Source: RGIG426 sp045639905
Lineage (GTDB): Bacteria > Bacillota > Clostridia > Oscillospirales > Acutalibacteraceae
Reading direction: 5' to 3'
Length of the DNA: 64,000 nt
Assembly (NCBI GenBank): GCA_045639905.1
Contig: JAZUDZ010000050.1
Coordinates: forward strand, 1 to 64,000
The position numbers and the translations under genes are program-made. Shown here piece by piece: positions 7,422 through 16,425 of the stretch (within the stretch, counting starts at the first letter, position 1; each line of letters opens with the position of its first letter). The notes beneath the pieces are model-generated. The model saw only the letters and a list, made by a program, of their open reading frames with translations. It was not told the DNA's origin and did not search any database.

Positions 7422-8039
7422 TTAAGTTTCGGTTCGATAGTTGGAATATACACAGCCGCAAATCGGCTGACGATATAACCCATATTGTGCCGACAATTCA
7501 ATGGACCGTTTATATCCGTTTCGTTTTTTAAAATCCGAGCAAAGATACGGTATTCCGTACTGCTCGGCCAGTTCCAGTCCGATTTCATTCAAAGCATCTG
7601 ATTTCTTATACGGACTGACACTCAAGGTCGTCGTAAAATAGTCAAACCCTTCCGCTTTGGCGATTTTCGCGGCATGTTCCAGCCGAAGCCGATAACACAC
7701 ACGACATCTCGCTCCGCCTTCCGGTTCCTGTTCCAGTCCGGAGATGGCTTTTTCAAAAACCCCGTAGTCGTATTCCCCTTTTTGAAGGGTAACCCGATTC
7801 TTAAACGGCATTTCCCGTATCAGACGTTCCTGCTCGGAAAACCGATGCAAAAACTCCTCTTCCGGGAAAATATTGGGGTTATAATAATCAATGGTAATAT
7901 CAAAGAACCCGGTTAAATATTCCAGCACATAGCTGGAGCAGGGACCGCAGCAGCTGTGTAAAAGCAGCCGGGGTGTCTTCCCGCTTTCTTGTATTTTTTC
8001 AAGTTCTTTATCCAGCCAGATCTGATAATTTTCCATCAC
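7422..8039 (-). CDS. queH: Epoxyqueuosine reductase QueH
   Basis: A 205-residue enzyme for the last step of queuosine tRNA modification, reducing epoxyqueuosine with an Fe-S cluster; it replaces the cobalamin-dependent QueG. The DUF208/QueH hallmarks are visible: LLHSCCGPCSSY (Cys30, Cys31, Cys34) near the N-terminus, ARCRVCYRLR in the middle, TTLSVSPYK, and a C-terminal CGCVYS. It lies 3 bp downstream of the CarD-like gene and ends in its own terminator. Confidence 0.92.
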   Translation of the reverse strand: MMENYQIWLDKELEKIQESGKTPRLLLHSCCGPCSSYVLEYLTGFFDITIDYYNPNIFPEEEFLHRFSEQERLIREMPFKNRVTLQKGEYDYGVFEKAISGLEQEPEGGARCRVCYRLRLEHAAKIAKAEGFDYFTTTLSVSPYKKSDALNEIGLELAEQYGIPYLCSDFKKRNGYKRSIELSAQYGLYRQPICGCVYSNYRTET

Positions 8040-8042
8040 ACA

Positions 8043-8531
8043 TCAGACTTTCATTCTTTCAAAAACATCTTCCAAAGTCGTACTTAAAACCGTGGCGAAC
8101 TCTTCTCCAATCAGCTTTTTGGCAATCCCGAGAAGCTTTTCGTCAGAGGCATAAAATTTGTGATTGGTGGAAGCAACATCTTCCTTATGCTTGAGGAGGA
8201 GACGAATAATTTGAATCATATCGGCACGATTTTTACCGGATATGATTTCACCGTACTGTGCCGTCCGCTGTTTGCTGTCTGAAATCCACTGAACGTCCGA
8301 AGGAACCTTTTCGGTCATCAACTTTTGCACCTCATTCGGGGACAGAAGCGGTTCCATACGAGCAACCAACTCGTCATTTTCAACGGGAACGTAAATGGTC
8401 GACTCGTTTTTAAAGCACTGCTTTAAAATATAGTACTCCATTTCTTCTCCGATGAATTCCTCTTCCCGAATGTCGGCAATTAGGCAAACACCTGACGGAT
8501 TATATAGAATTTTTTCGCCTTTTGAAAACAT
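8043..8531 (-). CDS. CarD/CdnL-family transcription regulator
   Basis: A 162-residue protein with an N-terminal CarD/TRCF RNA-polymerase-interaction fold (about 1-60, MFSKGEKILYNPSGVC) followed by a helical domain (LLLKHKE, EKLLGIAKKLIGEE, EFATVL). In other bacteria such proteins bind the RNAP beta subunit and steady the open complex at promoters. It is first of a pair with queH. An AGGAGAAG site precedes the ATG. A TATAAT-like hexamer lies in the 8585-8620 region upstream; no -35 is convincing. Confidence 0.85.
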   Translation of the reverse strand: MFSKGEKILYNPSGVCLIADIREEEFIGEEMEYYILKQCFKNESTIYVPVENDELVARMEPLLSPNEVQKLMTEKVPSDVQWISDSKQRTAQYGEIISGKNRADMIQIIRLLLKHKEDVASTNHKFYASDEKLLGIAKKLIGEEFATVLSTTLEDVFERMKV

Positions 8532-8633
8532 ATCTTCTCCTCAAAAACTCGTAGTATACATCTGGTTATCTATTTTTTAGTCCTACTCCCTCAATCTACT
8601 TTATTATAGCACTTTCCGGCGGCGATTTCAAAG

Positions 8634-8680
8634 AAAAAAACCGACAAAAAACAAGGATTTTTTTCCACATTTTTGTCGGC
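8634..8680 (-). terminator. Terminator after rfbD
   Basis: GCCGACAAAAA pairs with TTTTTGTCGG across a loop, with seven T following on the minus strand. Confidence 0.8.
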
Positions 8681-8685
8681 TTTTT

Positions 8686-9519
8686 TCAATTTTCAAAGCG
8701 GGCCAGCGCATCTTCCCAGGACGGAAGTCGCTGAAAGCCGTTTTCGTCCAAACTCTTTTTGGATAAACGGGAGTTATGCGGCCGCTTGGCCGGCGTCGGA
8801 AACGCCGACGACGGAACGGCCGTTATCGGGCACGAAACCCCAAACCGTTTTAAAATGGCAACGGCAAATTCATAACGACTGCAAATTCCTTCGTTGGTCG
8901 CATGATAGGTTCCGTATCTTTCCGTCACAATCATGTCCGCCAGCAGGCGACACAGGTCTTTGGTATAGGTCGGAGATCCGACTTCCTCACAAACAACCTG
9001 AAGGCTGTCCTTTTCAAGGCCCAGCCGATGCATGGTTTTGACAAAATTGTTTCCCTCTTCACCGAAGACCCAGGAGGTACGCACGATAAAATACCGGTCC
9101 GTCACTTCTCGAATGGCGTTTTCCCCCTGCAACTTGGTTTCTCCGTAGTAATTCTGCGGTCCGGTCGGGTCATCCACTTCAAAGAAGCATTCCCCTTCCC
9201 CGTCAAAAACGTAGTCCGTGCTGATTGCCAGGATGGGAATTCCCGCCTTATCGGCCGCAAGTGCCATATTGCGGCTGCCGGTCACATTGGCGGCAAAGCA
9301 AGCCTCTCTGTCTGATTCGGCACGATCCACCGCTGTATAGGCCGCACAGTGAATCACCGCGTCCGGTTTTCTTTCTTCAACCAACCGAAGCACCGTTTCA
9401 AGATCGGCAATATCCCCGTCCTCCCGGTCAATGCCGAGAGCACTATGCCCGCGGGATTCCAGTTCTTTTATCAGGTCTTTTCCCAGTTGCCCGTTGGCAC
9501 CTGTCACTAATATTTTCAC
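8686..9519 (-). CDS. rfbD: dTDP-4-dehydrorhamnose reductase
   Basis: A 277-residue short-chain dehydrogenase. It reduces dTDP-4-dehydrorhamnose to dTDP-rhamnose for surface polysaccharide. Visible are the NAD(P)-binding VTGANGQLG at 5-13, the VIHCAAYTAVDRAE segment, the YYGETK active site (Tyr-x3-Lys) and the RTSWVFGE segment. The rfbA, B and C partners are not in the window. It follows the InlB-repeat gene by only 3 bp, so the two are probably co-transcribed; a link between them is not obvious. Confidence 0.92.
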   Translation of the reverse strand: MKILVTGANGQLGKDLIKELESRGHSALGIDREDGDIADLETVLRLVEERKPDAVIHCAAYTAVDRAESDREACFAANVTGSRNMALAADKAGIPILAISTDYVFDGEGECFFEVDDPTGPQNYYGETKLQGENAIREVTDRYFIVRTSWVFGEEGNNFVKTMHRLGLEKDSLQVVCEEVGSPTYTKDLCRLLADMIVTERYGTYHATNEGICSRYEFAVAILKRFGVSCPITAVPSSAFPTPAKRPHNSRLSKKSLDENGFQRLPSWEDALARFEN

Positions 9520-9522
9520 GAT

Positions 9523-11670
9523 TTACTCCTTTTGCCATATGGCATACAAAATACTTTTGGCATTCTGTTTGGCAATCATATTTTCAAGCTTGTCCAAATC
9601 AATCGGGTTGGACATTCCGGGGGACAACCCCCAGCCGACAAACCGATATCCCGTTCGAATTGCCCGTTTTTGTAAGACATTTCCGAGATCCGGATAGGCA
9701 ACATCCATATTTTCGGCACCGTCTACGGATTCACCGCCGTTTTTGTTAAACGACACGGTCAGCACATACGGATTCCACAAAGGCTTCAAAGTCACATTCG
9801 TATCTTCTCCGAAGGTTTCCGTCGTAATTTCCTGTTGTGTCAAAAGCGTGTCCCCGTTCAAGGACCAGCCTTTAAACGCATACCCCTTTCGGCTGATACC
9901 AAACTCCGTCGCCGTCGGCAAAGAAGAAATCTGAAAGCTCGGCAGGTCATAACTTTGGGTGTAGGTCTTTCCGCCTTTTGCAATGTATCCGTTTAAGGAT
10001 TCATACTCACTGCTTTCCACATATTCCGAAGAAATGTAGAAAGAGAAGATAACATCCTTCGCTTCCCACATGGCATAAATGGTCACAGGGTCGGTTGCTC
10101 CGTTTTGTTTCAGTGCCAAATCCTTCGGAAGAATTTTGGTACCGGATCCGGCCGTTTCACTCCAGCCGGTAAACTCGTAGCCATAGCGGAACAAACGAAG
10201 TTCATCCGCATTCACAAACTCTTGCGGTGCCCAGGAAGAGGCGGAACAAATATACCGAATCGGAGAGGTTCCCGCCATCAGCAGCCCGTCTTTGTTTACG
10301 GTCAGCTGATTGCCGAGAACGGAACCACCGTTTGCGTTCAAATTAGCGAAGCTTAGTTTCGGCATCCACAGGGCATAGGCAACCAAAGAAGCATTGCCGG
10401 TTTTGCACCGAGAAGACAACTGTGAGCCGGTAATCGTCAAATGGTTCTGCGGCTGCAGCACCCATCCGGCAAATTGGAACCCCTTCCGCGACAAGCCAAA
10501 TGTTTTCGCCGTCGCCAACCCGTTCCAGTCCTTTTTCGACACAGCCGTATACAAAAAGCTTTCGGAATACTTCTTCCCGTCAGCGGCACGCATAATGGTA
10601 CCGTTTGAGGATGAAGCCACTTTATAATCACCGGAAACGGAACCGCCGTTTGCATGATAAACAACCGCTATGGTATTTTCCTGCCAAACCGGCTTTGCGG
10701 TAATCAGTTCCGACTGTTTGAACTCCATGGTCAGGCGTTCCACCGACATGGATTCTCTGGGTGCGAACTGTGTCCGGGCCGATTCCTTGGCGTCAGCCGT
10801 CCAGTGGCCGGACCCCGTATACCAGGCTTTATCGGAATCCCGATACAAGGTCCATCCGACAAAGGAATATCCGGCTTTGGTCGGGATGGTCTCCGAGAAA
10901 ACCAAATTCCCCTTTAGATTCAGTTTTGTTTTGGAAGAATATGTCCCGTTGTTTTCATATCGAATCTCACAGGCAATGTCGAGCGGAACCTCTTTGAAAG
11001 AATCCGCCAGTTTTGTTTGTTTGCTTTCCAGAGGTGCCTTATATCTCCGCACCACTTCCCAGGACCCCAGAACATCCATCAGAACCAAATTGTCCACGGT
11101 ATCCAGTGTGGCACTGACATCCCACTGAATCTGGCAGTGGCTCCGACGGCCGGCACCGTTACAGTCCGTATATAGAGCCGTTACCGTTCCGTCACCGTTG
11201 TCTTTTACCGACTGAATCCAAATATAGTGAGGACCGCTGCTGTATAAATAAATTACATCTCCTGCGGAGATATCTTTAAGCGAAGTGCTGGTTTCCCAGT
11301 TTTCAAAAGAAGAACCGAAATACAAATAGGTCATCATGCGGGCGAATCCGCAGCATTGCCAGCCGCCGACCACCTTGCCGGGAACCTCAAAATAGTTGCA
11401 GACAACCCCGATATCCGTGTGAAGACCGTCTGCATCCGTCGATGTGGAGCAGGCCGTGTCGGTTACGCTGTAAGGATCATCCTCTCCATCGGACTTATGA
11501 TTCCAGTAATCCCCGTTTGTGAAAAACCCTTTCAGTGCCGTCAGCGTGGATTCACCGGGAACAAAATCATGTTTTGTCGGTGAGACACGCGTTGCGGCCA
11601 GGGGGCACATCGTCAAGCAAAACGACATAAGTGCTGTCAAAGTCATAACAGCCATCCATTTTCTTTTCAC
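9523..11670 (-). CDS. Secreted Cys-peptidase/amidase-like protein with InlB repeats
   Basis: A 715-residue exported protein. After a signal peptide (1-26) comes a domain (about 35-215) with GWQCCGFARMMTYLYFG (Cys106/Cys107) and GPHYIWIQSV (His148), a Cys-His arrangement like CHAP/NlpC-type amidases. The rest consists of about five Listeria-Bacteroides (InlB B, Flg_new) repeats, recognised by GYSFVGWTLY, GFQFAGWVLQ, GYEFTGWSET, GYAFKGWSLN and GYRFVGWGLS. No sortase motif, dockerin or C-terminal anchor is seen. The start is GTG at 11670, after GGGGGAGAG. It may be a wall hydrolase, or an inactive relative if the Cys-His pair is not catalytic. Confidence 0.85.
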   Translation of the reverse strand: MKRKWMAVMTLTALMSFCLTMCPLAATRVSPTKHDFVPGESTLTALKGFFTNGDYWNHKSDGEDDPYSVTDTACSTSTDADGLHTDIGVVCNYFEVPGKVVGGWQCCGFARMMTYLYFGSSFENWETSTSLKDISAGDVIYLYSSGPHYIWIQSVKDNGDGTVTALYTDCNGAGRRSHCQIQWDVSATLDTVDNLVLMDVLGSWEVVRRYKAPLESKQTKLADSFKEVPLDIACEIRYENNGTYSSKTKLNLKGNLVFSETIPTKAGYSFVGWTLYRDSDKAWYTGSGHWTADAKESARTQFAPRESMSVERLTMEFKQSELITAKPVWQENTIAVVYHANGGSVSGDYKVASSSNGTIMRAADGKKYSESFLYTAVSKKDWNGLATAKTFGLSRKGFQFAGWVLQPQNHLTITGSQLSSRCKTGNASLVAYALWMPKLSFANLNANGGSVLGNQLTVNKDGLLMAGTSPIRYICSASSWAPQEFVNADELRLFRYGYEFTGWSETAGSGTKILPKDLALKQNGATDPVTIYAMWEAKDVIFSFYISSEYVESSEYESLNGYIAKGGKTYTQSYDLPSFQISSLPTATEFGISRKGYAFKGWSLNGDTLLTQQEITTETFGEDTNVTLKPLWNPYVLTVSFNKNGGESVDGAENMDVAYPDLGNVLQKRAIRTGYRFVGWGLSPGMSNPIDLDKLENMIAKQNAKSILYAIWQKE

Positions 11671-11725
11671 TTGTCTCTCCCCCTTTCAACTTTTTATTAT
11701 ACGCCATTTTGGAACATCGGGCAAC

Positions 11726-11760
11726 AAAAAAAGCAGCCGAGGCGCAATGCCTCAGCTGCC
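11726..11760 (-). terminator. Terminator after the cohesin gene
   Basis: GGCAGCTGAGGC pairs with GCCTCGGCTGC and is followed by TTTTTTT on the minus strand. Confidence 0.88.
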
Positions 11761-11767
11761 AATCATC

Positions 11768-12601
11768 TTATTCTTCGATTTGTTTTTCTTCTGTTTTCGG
11801 AGCGGGGGCCTCTTCTAAAACGGAAGGTGCTTCCAAAACCGTATCTTCCGGAACCGGTGCCGCCTCAACCGGGGCTTCTTTGTCCTCATCGGAATCGTCA
11901 TCATCGCCGCCGGCAAAGAGCCAGATCAAAATAATGACAACCAGAAGAACCACACCGCCGATAACAAAGAACAACCAGGTTTTGCTGTTGCTTCCGCTGG
12001 TTTTTTTGGAAGAATCGGCATCCACTTTCTTGTTCAGAGACGGGCGCGGCTTCGTCACTTTCGGAGGCATGTCATCCGGATTGTCCGTGCTGGTCAAACC
12101 TTCTGTAACGGTCACACCGAAGTTGGAAACCGTTACCGGGATTTCATTGCCATCTACATCAATGTCGTTGTTTTTGGATGTTTCCACGGAAACGGTGGAA
12201 GCACCAAGCTGAGCTCCGACATAGACAAAGAAGTGTGCCACTGCCAAAGTGCCGGTGGTGGCGGTATTCTCCGTCAAAGAATTACCCATAAGCTGGATAA
12301 CGGCCGGATAGTGTCTCTGCGGATTTTCAAGAAGCTGCATGGCATCTTTAAACTCATCACCCACTGTGACACCGTCCAGACGCATCACGCGCTGATCATA
12401 ATACAATTCCAGTTGCATTCCCCAAAAACCGGTGTTGGCCGTAACCTTAATCGGAATATCAATTTTGGCACCCTGCTTACACTCAGCGGAATCGACGGAA
12501 ACGGTAACACCTTTTGCCGCTTCATCAGCCGAGACGGTAAACGGAACCGCCAGGGTGAGCAACATACAAACAGTTAAAATAATGGAACAAATACGTTTCA
12601 T
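11768..12601 (-). CDS. Membrane-anchored single-cohesin protein
   Basis: The 277-residue protein has a signal peptide (1-25), one cohesin-like beta domain (about 32-168; KGVTVSVDSAECKQGAKIDIP, FWGMQLELYYD, GTLAVAHFFV), a basic Pro/Lys/Ser linker (170-207), a transmembrane helix (209-230) and a 47-residue tail rich in Asp, Glu, Pro and Ala. The beginning of the domain shows the usual cohesin pattern of a strand, a Gly, then hydrophobic alternation. It would present one dockerin receptor on the cell surface. No sortase motif or SLH domain is present. The acidic tail after the helix would be cytoplasmic if the signal peptide is used, which is unusual. ATG at 12601 has AGGAGGAAG upstream. It has its own promoter and terminator. 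Confidence 0.82.
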   Translation of the reverse strand: MKRICSIILTVCMLLTLAVPFTVSADEAAKGVTVSVDSAECKQGAKIDIPIKVTANTGFWGMQLELYYDQRVMRLDGVTVGDEFKDAMQLLENPQRHYPAVIQLMGNSLTENTATTGTLAVAHFFVYVGAQLGASTVSVETSKNNDIDVDGNEIPVTVSNFGVTVTEGLTSTDNPDDMPPKVTKPRPSLNKKVDADSSKKTSGSNSKTWLFFVIGGVVLLVVIILIWLFAGGDDDDSDEDKEAPVEAAPVPEDTVLEAPSVLEEAPAPKTEEKQIEE

Positions 12602-12636
12602 AAGGCTTCCTCCTATAGGAATCAATTAACGGAAAT

Positions 12637-12665
12637 AGTATACAGTCAAAACTAGTTTTTGTCAA
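12637..12665 (-). promoter_or_regulatory. Promoter of the cohesin gene
   Basis: Consensus TTGACA (12660-12665), 17 bp, TATACT (12637-12642) on the minus strand. Confidence 0.8.
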
Positions 12666-12668
12666 CCG

Positions 12669-12698
12669 AAAGCGGATACGGAAAACCGTATCCGCTTT
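12669..12698 (-). terminator. Terminator of the nucleoside transporter operon
   Basis: A 13-bp perfect stem, AAAGCGGATACGG and complement, around a 4-nt loop; T run short. Confidence 0.75.
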
Positions 12699-12707
12699 GT
12701 CTGTTTT

Positions 12708-13697
12708 TTAGCGATCCTCTCGGAAATACGAAAGTCCCAGAGACATCGGAGGCTGTGTTTCACGTTTTTTGCGAAGGCTGCTGACAACCAAAACCACAAT
12801 GGTAACCACATACGGCATCATCTTGATCAGTTCTTTCGCAGCACTGGAAAGGCCCGGAATATAGACACAAAGAATATACAGACCGCCAAATAGGAAAGAA
12901 CTGAGAATGGCCGAACGCGGACGCCACAAGGCAAAGATAACAATGGCAATGGCAAGCCATCCGCGGTCACCGAAGCCGTTGTTGGTCCAGGCGGCACTCG
13001 TGTAGTCCATAACGAAGTATAGACCACCGAGACCGGCAATCATACCACCTACCAGGGTGGATACATATTTGTACTTAATGACGTTAATGCCGGCCGCGTC
13101 AGCGGTTGCCGGATTCTCACCGACGGCACGCAGATTGAGACCCGAACGGGTATGGTTCAAATACCAGGAAGCGACCAAGGCGATAATGATGGCGAGATAG
13201 GCCAGGAAGCCAAAGGATAAAAACGTTTCGCCAAACAAGCCGAGACTGGAAGCAAACGGTAATTTGGTCTTATACAAAATACCGGTCTTAACGGCGGAAA
13301 TGGAACCGCTTTCATGGAAGAAGGAAAGCAGCGTTCCTCCGAAGAAGTTGCCAAGTCCCACACCGAAGGTGGTCAAGGCCAAACCGGTAACGTTCTGGTT
13401 GGCACGAAGGGTGATGGTCAGGAAACTGTAAATCAAAGCCATCAAACAGGAGCCGACAAGAGATGCAACCAGCGGAATCAAAATGCAAAGCCATGCGGAC
13501 GGGTTTTCAACCGAGTGCTCATACAGATACGCACCGGTAATACCGGAAATGCCGCCGACATACATAATGCCGGGAATACCGAGGTTTAAGTTACCGCTCT
13601 TTTCGGTGATGATTTCACCGGTGGAACCGTAAAGCAGAGGAATGCCCTGGATAATGGCTGCGCTGATAAACGAACAAATCATTTCAAGAATTTTCAT
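12708..13697 (-). CDS. BMP-type nucleoside ABC transporter permease 2
   Basis: Inner-membrane permease of 329 residues, of the branched-chain/ribose type BPD_transp_2 found in YufPQ/NupBC systems. Hallmarks are GEIITEKSGNLNLGIPG near the start and GLNLRAVGENPATADAAGI in the cytoplasmic coupling region. About eight to nine hydrophobic segments. Its ATG overlaps the stop of the preceding permease gene (TGATG), so translation is coupled. It completes a SBP-ATPase-permease-permease transporter downstream of xpt, which points to purine nucleosides or bases as substrate. Confidence 0.9.
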   Translation of the reverse strand: MKILEMICSFISAAIIQGIPLLYGSTGEIITEKSGNLNLGIPGIMYVGGISGITGAYLYEHSVENPSAWLCILIPLVASLVGSCLMALIYSFLTITLRANQNVTGLALTTFGVGLGNFFGGTLLSFFHESGSISAVKTGILYKTKLPFASSLGLFGETFLSFGFLAYLAIIIALVASWYLNHTRSGLNLRAVGENPATADAAGINVIKYKYVSTLVGGMIAGLGGLYFVMDYTSAAWTNNGFGDRGWLAIAIVIFALWRPRSAILSSFLFGGLYILCVYIPGLSSAAKELIKMMPYVVTIVVLVVSSLRKKRETQPPMSLGLSYFREDR

Positions 13698-14812
13698 CAG
13701 TCTTCCCCTCCTTTATGTTTTTGACGCAAATTAATCTTATAGTTAATAAAGAATTCGCAACCGATAATGAAGAACAAAATCACACCGGTCAGCACGTCCG
13801 CCACACTGGAGTTCATATTGAAGGTGGTGGCAATTTCGCTGGCTCCCTTTTGCAGGAAGCAGATCAGGAATGAGGTTAGAACCATCATAATCGGGTTAAA
13901 CTTTGCAAGCCAGGAAACCATGATGGCGGTGAATCCCATACCGCCTTCAATGGTATCGGTAACCGTGTGGTTGGTACCGGACACAAGCAGGAATCCGGCA
14001 AAACCGCAGATGGCACCGGACAGGGCCAGCGTGCGCAAAATGACCTTTTTCACGTTGATTCCGATGTAGCGGGCGGTGTTTTCACTGCCACCCACAACGG
14101 CAATCTCATATCCATGCTTGGTATATTTCAGATAGATGTACATGAAGATGGTCAAAAGAGCAACACAAATGATGTTAATCAAATATTTGGTCCCGAATAA
14201 TTCGGGAAGCCAACCGGCATGGGTATCGGTGTTGATAAGACCCATAACACCGGAACCGCTGGTAACCCAGCTGGCAATGGCAAAAGTAACCATCTGAATG
14301 GCGATGTAGTTCATCATTAAGGTGAACAAAGATTCATTGGTATTCCAGTGTGCTTTGAAGAAGGCCGGAATAACGGCCCAAATCATACCGGACAAAACGG
14401 CAACGGCAACCATGATCAAAATCAGCAAACCGTTCGGGATGGAGTCCTTTATGTAGTACATACAAGCGGCGGAGGACAAGCATCCCACCAAAACCTGTCC
14501 CTGGGCACCCAGGTTCCAGAATTTCATCTTGAACGCCGGGGTTACGGCAAGGGAAATACAAAGAAGCATTGCCAGATTTTGGAATAACATAAGAGATTTT
14601 CGGGAAGTTCCGAAGTTACCTTTAATCATATTGGCATACACCTTAATCGGGTTGTCGCCGGTTAAGGCCACAATGATAAAGGCACAGGCAATCAGCGCAA
14701 GCACAACGGCGGCGCCGCGAATGAGCCATGCTTTCCACCATACCATTGCATTTCGTTTGGAAATGTGGAACAGCGGCTCTTTTACGTGTTTTACAGCATC
14801 AGTTTTCTTCAC
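13697..14812 (-). CDS. BMP-type nucleoside ABC transporter permease 1
   Basis: A 371-residue permease with about ten membrane segments, the larger partner of the pair. Features: MKFWNLGAQGQVLVGC, GTNHTVTDTIEGGMGFTAI and KHGYEIAVVGGSENTARYIGI (cytoplasmic coupling loop). A hydrophilic N-terminus of about 28 residues precedes the first helix. The start overlaps the end of the ATPase gene by 14 bp, a sign of coupled translation. Confidence 0.9.
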   Translation of the reverse strand: MKKTDAVKHVKEPLFHISKRNAMVWWKAWLIRGAAVVLALIACAFIIVALTGDNPIKVYANMIKGNFGTSRKSLMLFQNLAMLLCISLAVTPAFKMKFWNLGAQGQVLVGCLSSAACMYYIKDSIPNGLLILIMVAVAVLSGMIWAVIPAFFKAHWNTNESLFTLMMNYIAIQMVTFAIASWVTSGSGVMGLINTDTHAGWLPELFGTKYLINIICVALLTIFMYIYLKYTKHGYEIAVVGGSENTARYIGINVKKVILRTLALSGAICGFAGFLLVSGTNHTVTDTIEGGMGFTAIMVSWLAKFNPIMMVLTSFLICFLQKGASEIATTFNMNSSVADVLTGVILFFIIGCEFFINYKINLRQKHKGGED

Positions 14813-16349
14813 TCGGGTCGCCTCCCTTCACGCCGGACTGGGTCATCATTTTACCGATTTCGTTTTTGTCCGCCCCGCGGCCTTCCACGATACCGGCAAC
14901 ACGGCCGGAGCCCACAACCATAATACGGTCGCAAAGCTCAATCAAAACGTCCAAATCTTCTCCGACAAAGATAACGGCCGCGCCGTTTTCTTTTTGTTTG
15001 TTTAAGAGATTGTAAATCATATACGAAGAGTTGATATCAAGACCGCGAACCGGATAAGCAACCATCAAAACCGTCGGAGCCGCTGCGATTTCACGGCCGA
15101 CCAAAACCTTTTGAACGTTACCGCCGGAAAGCTGACGGACCGGTGTCTGCGCACTCGGCGTCACAACTTCCAGTTCCTTGATAATACGTTCGGCCAAGTC
15201 CTTCGGATCCCGTCTTTCGAGGAATGAAGTACGGCCCTTTCGATAGGAACGAAGCATCATATTGTCAATAATATCCATATTGCCGACCAGGCCCATGCCC
15301 AGACGATCTTCCGGAACGAACGACAAACGAACGCCGAGCTGACGAATCTGAAGCGGTGTCTTATCCCGCAGGTCTTCCATTTCTCCGGTGGCGGGATTGT
15401 TATACAAAATCTTACCGCGCCGAATCGGCTGCAAACCGGCAATCGCTTCCAAAAGCTCTCTCTGACCGGAACCGGCAATACCGGCTACGCCGAGAATTTC
15501 ACCGGAACGAATCGTAAAGCTGACGTCGTCCAGCACCTTAATGCCTTCCTGGTTATAGCAATCAAGACTACCGACCACCAAACGGTCCACCTGATCATCC
15601 GGCACATCGGTACGGTCAATGTTCAAAGAAACCTTTTTGCCGACCATCATCTCGGTCAGTGCTTCTTCGTTGGTTTCCGCGGTTTTTACGGTGCCGATAA
15701 ACTCACCTTTACGCAAAACCGAAACACGGTCGGAGATTTCCATAACCTCATTCAGCTTGTGTGTGATAATGATAATGGCTTTACCGTCTTCCTTCATTTT
15801 CCGAAGAACCGCAAACAGTTTACGGGTTTCCTGCGGCGTTAACACGGCAGTAGGCTCATCCAAAATCAGGATGTTGGCGCCACGGTACAAAACCTTGATA
15901 ATTTCAACCGTCTGCTTTTCGGAAACGGACATCTCATATATTTTCTTTTTCGGATCCACCTCAAAGCCATAGCGGTTGCTGATTTCCTGCACACGCTGCT
16001 GCACTTTTTTGAGATCGAACTTTCCTTCTTCTTCCAGCCCGAGCACAACGTTTTCCGCGGCGGAAAACAAATCGACCAGCTTGAAATGCTGATGGATCAT
16101 ACCGATATTGTGATCAAAGGCATCCTTTGGAGAACGAATGACAACTTCTTCTCCGTCAATAAAGATCTGACCCTCGTCCGGATAATAAATACCCGAAATC
16201 ATATTCATCAGTGTGGTCTTGCCACTTCCGTTTTCACCGAGAAGAGCCAGAATCTCCCCTTGGTTTACAACAAGATTCACACCTTTATTGGCGACAATGC
16301 GGCCAAATCGCTTCGTTATATTTTTCAATTCGATTGCTGCGTTTGCCAT
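14799..16349 (-). CDS. Nucleoside ABC transporter ATPase (duplicated NBD)
   Basis: A 516-residue ATPase with two nucleotide-binding domains as in RbsA/MglA/NupA. First NBD: Walker A GENGSGKTTL, signature MSVSEKQTVEI, Walker B ILILDEPTAVL. Second NBD: a degenerate Walker A (GIAGSGQREL), signature LSGGNVQKVLV, and VLMVAYPVRGLD in place of a clear Walker B Glu-Pro motif. This asymmetry is usual in the family. A GC-rich hairpin lies between the SBP gene and this one and could lower expression relative to the SBP. Confidence 0.93.
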   Translation of the reverse strand: MANAAIELKNITKRFGRIVANKGVNLVVNQGEILALLGENGSGKTTLMNMISGIYYPDEGQIFIDGEEVVIRSPKDAFDHNIGMIHQHFKLVDLFSAAENVVLGLEEEGKFDLKKVQQRVQEISNRYGFEVDPKKKIYEMSVSEKQTVEIIKVLYRGANILILDEPTAVLTPQETRKLFAVLRKMKEDGKAIIIITHKLNEVMEISDRVSVLRKGEFIGTVKTAETNEEALTEMMVGKKVSLNIDRTDVPDDQVDRLVVGSLDCYNQEGIKVLDDVSFTIRSGEILGVAGIAGSGQRELLEAIAGLQPIRRGKILYNNPATGEMEDLRDKTPLQIRQLGVRLSFVPEDRLGMGLVGNMDIIDNMMLRSYRKGRTSFLERRDPKDLAERIIKELEVVTPSAQTPVRQLSGGNVQKVLVGREIAAAPTVLMVAYPVRGLDINSSYMIYNLLNKQKENGAAVIFVGEDLDVLIELCDRIMVVGSGRVAGIVEGRGADKNEIGKMMTQSGVKGGDPSEEN

Positions 16350-16378
16350 TTTTTACCTCCAAATAAAAAGTATACAAA

Positions 16379-16403
16379 GGCGGGACGAAAGGATCGTCCC
16401 GCC
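16379..16403 (-). other. Intercistronic hairpin between SBP and ATPase genes
   Basis: GGCGGGACG pairs with CGTCCCGCC around a 7-nt loop. The downstream T run is weak, so it more likely stabilises the upstream mRNA or partly terminates than stops all transcription. Confidence 0.6.
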
Positions 16404-16425
16404 TCGTATGCGGTTCTACATATAA

